This document shows positions 6,319 to 8,115 of a stretch of DNA of 8,115 bases, in pieces (the stretch's first letter is position 1; each line of letters begins with the position of its first letter). The stretch is from Chlamydiota bacterium (GTDB taxonomy: Bacteria; Chlamydiota; Chlamydiia; Chlamydiales; Waddliaceae): assembly GCA_011065005.1 (NCBI GenBank), contig JAAKFP010000093.1:1-8115 (forward strand), in the 5' to 3' direction. Made by a program: the position numbers and the translations under genes. The notes beneath the pieces were generated by a model. The model searched no databases and was not told the DNA's origin. It saw nothing but the letters and a program-made list of their open reading frames with translations.

Positions 6319-7120
6319 TTTTAGCTTAGCACTTGTCACGGGGGCTAGTTCGGGTATTGGAATGCAACTCTGCCATCTTCTTGCTGAAGAGGGGATAGAC
6401 CTCATTATCACAGCAAGAAGAACGGAAAACCTTCAATCTTTAGCAGAAGAACTTGGTGATAAAGTAAACGTGGAGATTGTCACCGCCGATTTGGCGAACC
6501 ATCACCAAAGGAAAGAACTCATTGAAAAGATGTATGAACGTGTTCCCGACCTTGTCGTCAACAACGCAGGGTATGGTATTTATGGTGAAGCTTTAACACA
6601 CGAAACACAAAAGTCTATGGATATGCTGGAGGTTGATGTTGCTGCCGTGTTGGAGATTTCTCTAGAAGGTGCACGAGCACTGATTTCTTCTGAAAGAGAA
6701 GGCGTTATCATGAACATCTCCTCATCCGCGGCCTTTCAGATTTTCCCCTACTTTGCTGTATATGCCGCTTCAAAAGCTTTTGTAAACAATTTTTCCGAGT
6801 CTTTTGATGAAGAGGTCAAGCACTACGGCGTTCGAGTGTTGGCAGCATGTCCGGGGATGGTTGCTACCGAATTTCCTTTTGTGGCCTCTGGAGGAGCCCA
6901 CAGGGAGGGGAACCCCTTGGCAATGAGTGTAGGGTTTGCTGCGAGTGAGATATGGCGACAGATTCTTAAGAGGAAGCCTGTGCATGCCTTCGATTGGAAG
7001 TATCGGATAGCAACTTTCCTGAGTCGATATTTGATTCCAAAAAAGATCACTGCCATGGTTATGAGGAAGACGATCGAAAGTCGTCACCCAAAAAAAACGA
7101 TTATCAAAAGAACAAAATAA
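6302..7120 (+). CDS. Short-chain dehydrogenase/reductase (SDR family), substrate unknown
   Basis: A cytosolic NAD(P)-dependent oxidoreductase of 272 residues, classical SDR length. Visible motifs are the cofactor-binding TGASSGIG (13-20), basic Arg39-Arg40 after the second strand, which favours NADPH, AD (62-63), NNAG (87-90), catalytic serine in NISSSA (138-143), Tyr154 and Lys158 in YAASK, and the PGMVATEF stretch (184-191). The Asn usually found in the fourth helix of the catalytic tetrad appears as Asp112 (EVDVAAV). The sequence resembles the DltE/YqjQ-like group of uncharacterised SDRs, and I cannot name a substrate. The ATG at 6302 is preferred over the TTG directly before it (6299). 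It overlaps the end of the PgpH-type gene by 17 nt, so translation is probably coupled; no strong ribosome site is visible. The C-terminus is basic. The DEAD-box helicase follows after 20 nt. Confidence 0.93.
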   Translation: MKNKHDFSLALVTGASSGIGMQLCHLLAEEGIDLIITARRTENLQSLAEELGDKVNVEIVTADLANHHQRKELIEKMYERVPDLVVNNAGYGIYGEALTHETQKSMDMLEVDVAAVLEISLEGARALISSEREGVIMNISSSAAFQIFPYFAVYAASKAFVNNFSESFDEEVKHYGVRVLAACPGMVATEFPFVASGGAHREGNPLAMSVGFAASEIWRQILKRKPVHAFDWKYRIATFLSRYLIPKKITAMVMRKTIESRHPKKTIIKRTK

Positions 7121-7140
7121 ATTGTAGAGACGAAACATTC

Positions 7141-8115
7141 ATGACTAGTTTTAACGACTTTTCCCTAAATCCCGAAATTCTGAAAGCTCTAAAAGAATTG
7201 AAATATGTTGAGCCTTCACCTGTACAAGCCAAAGCGATACCATACATTCAAGCCCGCCGAGATCTGATCGCCATTGCGGAAACAGGTTCAGGCAAAACGG
7301 CCACATGTGCTATTCCTATTTGCAATAGGGTCAACACTTCTTCCTCGAAAACTCAGGCTTTGATCATCGTACCTACGAGGGAGCTGGCTATGCAATATAC
7401 TTCCGAAACGCAAAAAATTGGGAAGTATAGAGGTGTCAAATCTTTTGCAATCGTAGGTGGAGAAGATGCCGGCATCCAAGAAGCGAAGCTTAGCCACGCT
7501 GTTCACGTTCTCGTAGCCACACCTGGTCGGCTTATTGATTTCATTTATTCGCGTCGTATTGACTTGTCGCAAGTTGAAGTATTGGTGCTGGATGAGGCGG
7601 ATGAGATGCTAAATATGGGATTTTACGAAGACTTGCAGTTCATCATACAATGCCTAGTCCATGAACACCAAACGCTATTATTTTCTGCGACCATGCCTAA
7701 GCAGATTCGTTCCTTAGCCAAAAATCACTTGAAGGATCCGGTTGAAGTCTCTCTGATGCGTAAAAACATAAGCCCTGAAAATATTGAGCATCGATTCTTA
7801 TACTGTCGTGCAGATGAACGACCAAATGCTTTAATCGATCTCATCCGGCAGACTAAGCCTAAGCAGAGCCTTATTTTTTGCCATACCCGCAGCGAGGTGG
7901 AGAAAGTTTGCAGGGCCTTAAGAAATGCAATTGATGCGGTAGACTTTTTACATGGCTCGCTGAATCAAGACGCTCGTAAGATCATCACACGTAAATTTCG
8001 CAATGGACGGGTGAAACACCTCGTAGCTACAAATGTCGCCGCTCGAGGCCTAGATTTTTCTAGCGTGAGCCATGTTTTCATCTACCATCTTTCTGATGAT
8101 CCAGATATTTACGTA
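7141..8115 (+). CDS. DEAD-box ATP-dependent RNA helicase, N-terminal part (cut by window edge)
   Basis: An ATP-driven RNA-unwinding enzyme, probably acting in ribosome assembly or mRNA turnover. The first 325 residues are in the window and the frame is still open at the right edge. Motifs in order are an upstream Phe and Q motif with Gln29 (EPSPVQAKAIP), motif I AETGSGKT (46-53), Ia PTRELA (78-83), Gly-Gly (106-107), Ib TPGR (127-130), motif II DEAD (151-154), motif III SAT (182-184), IV LIFCHT (244-249), HGSLNQDAR (271-279) and motif V TNVAARGLD (297-305). The final HRxGRxxR motif VI and any C-terminal extension lie beyond the edge, so the subfamily (RhlE, DeaD/CsdA or DbpA) cannot be decided. 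Small deviations are Glu for the usual Gln in motif I and Asn for Asp in motif V. It starts 20 nt after the SDR stop, with only a weak GAGA-type ribosome site, and is probably co-transcribed. Confidence 0.95.
   Translation, partial: MTSFNDFSLNPEILKALKELKYVEPSPVQAKAIPYIQARRDLIAIAETGSGKTATCAIPICNRVNTSSSKTQALIIVPTRELAMQYTSETQKIGKYRGVKSFAIVGGEDAGIQEAKLSHAVHVLVATPGRLIDFIYSRRIDLSQVEVLVLDEADEMLNMGFYEDLQFIIQCLVHEHQTLLFSATMPKQIRSLAKNHLKDPVEVSLMRKNISPENIEHRFLYCRADERPNALIDLIRQTKPKQSLIFCHTRSEVEKVCRALRNAIDAVDFLHGSLNQDARKIITRKFRNGRVKHLVATNVAARGLDFSSVSHVFIYHLSDDPDIYV

Noticed and set aside
6770..7138. 122-codon minus-strand frame opposite the SDR gene
   Set aside because: It is antisense to a gene with intact catalytic motifs, with no ribosome site or recognisable domain.

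Overview
The window looks like chromosomal DNA from a member of the Chlamydiae, more likely one of the amoeba-associated 'environmental' lineages than Chlamydia itself. The main reason is the ptsI / ybaB / dnaX neighbourhood. The YbaB protein also begins with an MGxGxxKKKK-type start that I recall from the chlamydial homologue. This taxonomic call is inference from memory, and no database search was possible. The genes are ordinary bacterial housekeeping and signalling genes. I see no phage, IS element, CRISPR array, rRNA or tRNA.

Layout. Positions 1-1058 (+) hold the C-terminal part of ptsI (PTS enzyme I), cut by the left edge. Its stop codon overlaps the stop of a convergent gene. On the minus strand, in transcription order, lie galE (3839-2868), dnaX (2810-1413) and ybaB (1387-1055). 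dnaX and ybaB are 25 nt apart and form the familiar replication/nucleoid pair. A good -35/-10 promoter (TTGCAA, 17 nt, TACAAT) sits directly after the galE stop, so dnaX-ybaB probably has its own transcription start.

A 289-nt divergent spacer (3840-4128) separates galE from a plus-strand operon. The spacer contains a long imperfect palindrome with perfect 13-bp ends, which looks like a dispersed intergenic repeat. It also contains a perfect TATAAT box only 8 nt before the next start codon. The plus-strand operon encodes a 7TM-HD membrane phosphodiesterase of the PgpH type (4129-6318, probable cyclic-di-AMP hydrolase), a short-chain dehydrogenase (6302-7120, overlapping it by 17 nt) and a DEAD-box RNA helicase (7141 to the right edge, truncated).

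How the parts work together: dnaX (clamp loader) and ybaB (DNA-binding nucleoid protein) belong to DNA maintenance. ptsI feeds phosphate from PEP into a PTS phosphorelay. galE interconverts UDP-glucose and UDP-galactose for surface glycans. The plus-strand trio has no obvious single pathway beyond co-transcription.

The window does not contain a convincing new biological system. The points most worth a second look are the palindromic repeat in the divergent spacer, a C8 slippery tract in dnaX that fits the -1 frameshift rule, and the probable leaderless transcript of the PgpH-type gene.
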